8,107 nucleotides of DNA from assembly GCF_050433445.1 (NCBI RefSeq), contig NZ_JBNPXF010000043.1:1-8107 (forward strand), read 5' to 3'. The DNA comes from Kroppenstedtia sanguinis. GTDB taxonomy: Bacteria > Bacillota > Bacilli > Thermoactinomycetales > DSM-45169. Within the stretch, counting starts at the first letter, position 1, and each line of letters opens with the position of its first letter. This document shows positions 6,202 through 8,107 of this stretch, piece by piece. The position numbers and the translations under genes were made by a program. The notes under the pieces were generated by a model. The model did not search any database, was not told the origin of the DNA, and worked only from the letters and a program-made list of their open reading frames with translations.

Positions 6202-6858
6202 TTGGATGTGTACCAGCTGATCAAAGAAGCGATTGTTGTCGGAAAATACAAACCGGGGATGCGTTTGACGGAGGAGTTTCTCGCCGGGGAATGGCAGGTG
6301 AGCCGGACGCCGGTCCGGGAAGCGCTGAAGCAGTTGGAGTCGGAAGGGCTGCTCACTCCACTTCGGCGTGGCATGATCGTCCGCACCTTCTCCAGAGAAG
6401 ATATCCGGCAGATCTACGACTTGCGCACCCTGTTGGAAGGCTACGCGGCGGGCCAGGCCGCTTTGTACCGAAGCCCGGAGGAGCTAAAGGAGATGCAGGA
6501 GGCCAACCTCGCCTATGAACAGGCGCTCCGTGAGCAAGAGCCCCGGGATCTGGACGGGATGTTGGGGATTCTTCGCATCAACCAGCGGTTTCATGAAGCG
6601 GTTCACGCCGCTTCCCGCAATGAACATCTCCGTTTTCACATCGGCAAATTGATCGTTCTGCCCCTGGTGTTTCAATCCTTCTACTGGTATGACCGATCGG
6701 AACAGCTCCGCTCCCTGGAATTCCACCGGATCATCTTGGAAGCGATTGAAAAGCGGGACGGCGATCGGGCCAAAATCGCCATGCACGAACACATCTGTCA
6801 GGGCCGGGATCGAGTGTTAAAACATGTGGATGAATGCGAGAAAGAATCGGATAATTGA
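6202..6858 (+). CDS. GntR-family transcriptional regulator, FadR subfamily (FCD ligand domain)
   Basis: The product has about 218 residues. The N-terminal winged helix-turn-helix carries the GntR signature: GMRLTEEFLAGEWQVSRTPV, followed by REALKQLESEGLL, and the wing PLRRGMIV. The C-terminal all-helical FCD domain shows INQRFHEAVHAASRNEHL, FHRIILEAIEKRDGDRA and MHEHI, whose histidines match the metal/ligand pocket; Asn replaces the usual Asp three residues before FH. It should be a dimeric repressor that releases DNA on binding a small acid. The TTG at 6202 is preferred because GAGGTG (6190-6195) lies 6 bases upstream; the in-frame GTG at 6193 falls inside that site and would have none. It is divergent from the CoA-transferase operon, with two matching palindromes between them, so that operon and itself are the likely targets. 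Confidence 0.88.
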   Translation: MDVYQLIKEAIVVGKYKPGMRLTEEFLAGEWQVSRTPVREALKQLESEGLLTPLRRGMIVRTFSREDIRQIYDLRTLLEGYAAGQAALYRSPEELKEMQEANLAYEQALREQEPRDLDGMLGILRINQRFHEAVHAASRNEHLRFHIGKLIVLPLVFQSFYWYDRSEQLRSLEFHRIILEAIEKRDGDRAKIAMHEHICQGRDRVLKHVDECEKESDN

Positions 6859-6862
6859 GATT

Positions 6863-7544
6863 TGTGGCGCCCCATTTCTTGGAAAGAGATTCCTTGTGTT
6901 TGCCCTCGATTACCGTGACATCTCGGTTGAACATACTTTGTTTTCCTTGTTACGCAGCCAGAATGCGTAGTTTTGCGGGAACGTCACTTCTTTAGTTGCC
7001 GCTGGACAAAGACGGCTTGGCCGTTTTCATCGGAAAAGTGCCGGGGCCTTTTGACCTCTTTTCTGGGAGCCACATTCGATTTAGAGAATTTCTCTATTTC
7101 ATGGTTCATGATCAGGTATTCTTTCCCATTTGACTTGGTTTCATTTCCATTTGCTTTGGTTACTTTCACATGGCTGCCCGGTGTTTTTCCTTCATCCACC
7201 TGGAATTCAACCATTTCATTTTGTCCGTTGTTTTGAAACTGGATGTGAAAGGACCCTTGAATGTTTTGGTAGTGGTCCACGGCGTTGAGCATTTTCTTTT
7301 GGATCGAGGCGATTTTGGAATTAGCGTGGTAGGTTTGATCCTTCAGGTTGTCCATGTTAGCGAGGGCATTAGAGTTGCGCATGCTCACCATATCTGCCCT
7401 CGGTCCAATCCCCAGCTCCATCACCCCGCCGGGGCGAGGGTGATCGTCTACCTCCACGGCGACCAACCAACCGGATTCTTTCTTCCGATACCCGGTGATG
7501 ACCACTTCGGTCTCGTGCCAGTGGATCACCTTTTGCTGAGCCAC
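6863..7544 (-). pseudogene. Frameshifted, truncated LolA/RseB-like protein gene with a foreign 5' end
   Basis: Three minus-strand frames together read like one LolA/RseB-type extracytoplasmic protein. Frame A (6984-7544) carries KKMLNAVDHYQNIQGSFHIQF, shown here as KKMLNAVDHY and QNIQGSFHIQF, then MNHEIEKFSKSNVAPR, and stops soon after AVFVQR. Frame B (6913 to about 6996) continues EVTFPQNYAFWLRNKENKV. Frame C (6863-6934) gives MFNRDVTVIEGKHKESLSKK and WGAT, after which similarity ends beside the regulator stop codon. At least two frameshifts and a lost 3' end are implied. The first ~50 residues of frame A (ITGYRKKESGWLVAVEV) look unrelated, lack a signal peptide and are much more GC-rich (40/60 at 7381-7440 against 27/60 at 7141-7200); they faintly recall GvpO-type gas vesicle proteins, low confidence. 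The GTG at 7544 has no Shine-Dalgarno. I judge this non-functional. Confidence 0.6.
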
Positions 7545-7583
7545 TAATTATGTAATCACACACAATTTATATCTGCAACGAAG

Positions 7584-7609
7584 TGTTACGCTGTACAGTA
7601 CAGTTAACA
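7584..7609. promoter_or_regulatory. Dyad upstream of the sigma-54 promoter, possible activator site
   Basis: CTGTAC-A-GTACAG (7591-7603) is a perfect inverted repeat. It is nested inside TGTTA (7584-7588) and TAACA (7605-7609), giving a long, nearly symmetric dyad centred about 81 bases before the predicted transcription start. That spacing suits an upstream activating sequence for a bacterial enhancer-binding protein. Confidence 0.45.
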
Positions 7610-7651
7610 AATAATCTTCTTGAAAACCTACTATACGAAAGGATCTCCTAA

Positions 7652-7667
7652 TGGCATTGATTTTGCT
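7652..7667 (+). promoter_or_regulatory. Sigma-54 (SigL/RpoN) -24/-12 promoter of the aldehyde dehydrogenase gene
   Basis: TGGCATTGATTTTGCT fits TGGCAC-N5-TTGCW, with GG at 7653-7654 and GC at 7665-7666 and the invariant spacing between them. The predicted start is near 7678, leaving a 5' leader of about 41 bases before the TTG at 7719. No comparably good sigma-A pair is seen nearby. Confidence 0.68.
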
Positions 7668-7718
7668 TATTTTTATTTACCGACAAAACCCTTGAGAAAA
7701 GGACTGGAGGTAATAGAA

Positions 7719-8107
7719 TTGAGTGTTTCGTTATCGAGATTTAGAACACCGAATACGGAGGGGAGCTTTGTTCAGTACAAGTCCCGGTACGAAAACTTCA
7801 TCGGAGGCGAGTGGGTGGCCCCTGTCGGAGGCGAGTACTTTGACAATCCATCCCCGGTGGATGGCAAGGTGTTCACCCGTGTGCCTCGCTCCAAGAAAGA
7901 AGATATCGATTTGGCGGTAAGAAAAGCCCATGAGGCAAGGGAAAAATGGGGGAAAACACCGGTAGCCAAGCGCAGCCGCATCCTCCTGCAAATTGCTGAC
8001 CGGATCGAAGAGAACCGGGAGATGCTGGCCCTCTCCGAAACCTGGGACAACGGAAAACCGATCCGGGAGGCATTGGCCGCCGACCTCCCCCTAGCGGCCG
8101 ATCACTT
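7719..8107 (+). CDS. NAD-dependent aldehyde dehydrogenase, N-terminal part (AcoD/ExaC-like), runs off the window
   Basis: The first 129 residues are present. After a short N-terminal extension come YENFIGGEWVAP, FDNPSPVDGKVFTRVPR, DIDLAVRKAHEAREKWGKTP, RSRILLQIADRIEENREML and ETWDNGKPIREALAADLPLA, the usual order at the start of the ALDH NAD-binding domain. ETWDNGKPIRE..AAD.PLA.DH resembles the acetaldehyde dehydrogenase group (AcoD, ExaC). These enzymes oxidise acetaldehyde or similar aldehydes to acids with NAD. The catalytic Cys and Glu lie beyond the window. The start is TTG 7719, 7 bases after GGAGGT (7706-7711). The sigma-54 promoter and upstream dyad point to control by an enhancer-binding activator of AcoR type, which is not in view. 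The ALDH superfamily is certain; substrate preference is inferred from similarity. Confidence 0.92.
   Translation, partial: MSVSLSRFRTPNTEGSFVQYKSRYENFIGGEWVAPVGGEYFDNPSPVDGKVFTRVPRSKKEDIDLAVRKAHEAREKWGKTPVAKRSRILLQIADRIEENREMLALSETWDNGKPIREALAADLPLAADH

Noticed and set aside
7586..7615. TTACGC with AATAAT considered as a sigma-A promoter for the aldehyde dehydrogenase gene
   Set aside because: Both hexamers are poor and 18 bp apart, and they fall on the dyad; the sigma-54 match downstream is much better.
1..8107. CRISPR arrays, tRNA or rRNA genes, and riboswitches
   Set aside because: No regularly spaced repeats, cloverleaf-forming sequence or recognisable aptamer core was seen on reading both strands.

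Overview
The window looks like chromosomal DNA from a Gram-positive bacterium of the Bacillales. The evidence is strong purine-rich ribosome binding sites, several TTG starts, rho-independent terminators and Bacillales-like protein sequences. A moderately GC-rich member such as a Thermoactinomycetaceae-type organism would fit, but that placement is inference. Metabolic genes run near 60% GC, while the toxin and immunity genes at the left are clearly more AT-rich.

Left part (about 1-2820, everything on the minus strand) is an accessory, decaying defence and competition region. It carries one apparently intact toxin gene: a Flp-pilin-like leader, a Gly/Ala-rich middle and a C-terminal LHH-type HNH/EndoVII nuclease tip. 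It is followed 13 bases later by a SUKH (SMI1/KNR4) immunity gene. Downstream lie remnants: a toxin-tail-like fragment with an in-frame TAG between two terminators, an unrecognised frameshifted fragment, and the first ~50 codons of a type I methyltransferase gene (hsdM).

Middle part (about 2980-6858) is a metabolic module. A class III CoA-transferase, a small two-helix membrane protein and a sodium:solute symporter form a minus-strand operon ending in a terminator. A divergent GntR/FadR-type regulator faces it. The shared intergenic region holds two nearly identical TTGTATACA-type palindromes 74 bp apart, which fit operators for that regulator. The likely logic is regulated uptake of a carboxylate followed by activation to its CoA ester; the substrate cannot be read from sequence.

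Right part (about 6863-8107) holds a pseudogene of a LolA/RseB-like protein read across three frames, cut off beside the regulator gene and joined at its 5' end to unrelated GC-rich sequence. After it comes the start of an aldehyde dehydrogenase gene that runs off the window. That gene has a near-consensus sigma-54 (-24/-12) promoter and an upstream dyad suited to an enhancer-binding activator.

The most unusual item is the pairing of a Flp-type prepilin leader with a polymorphic nuclease toxin, which suggests export or display through a Tad-like pilus machine.
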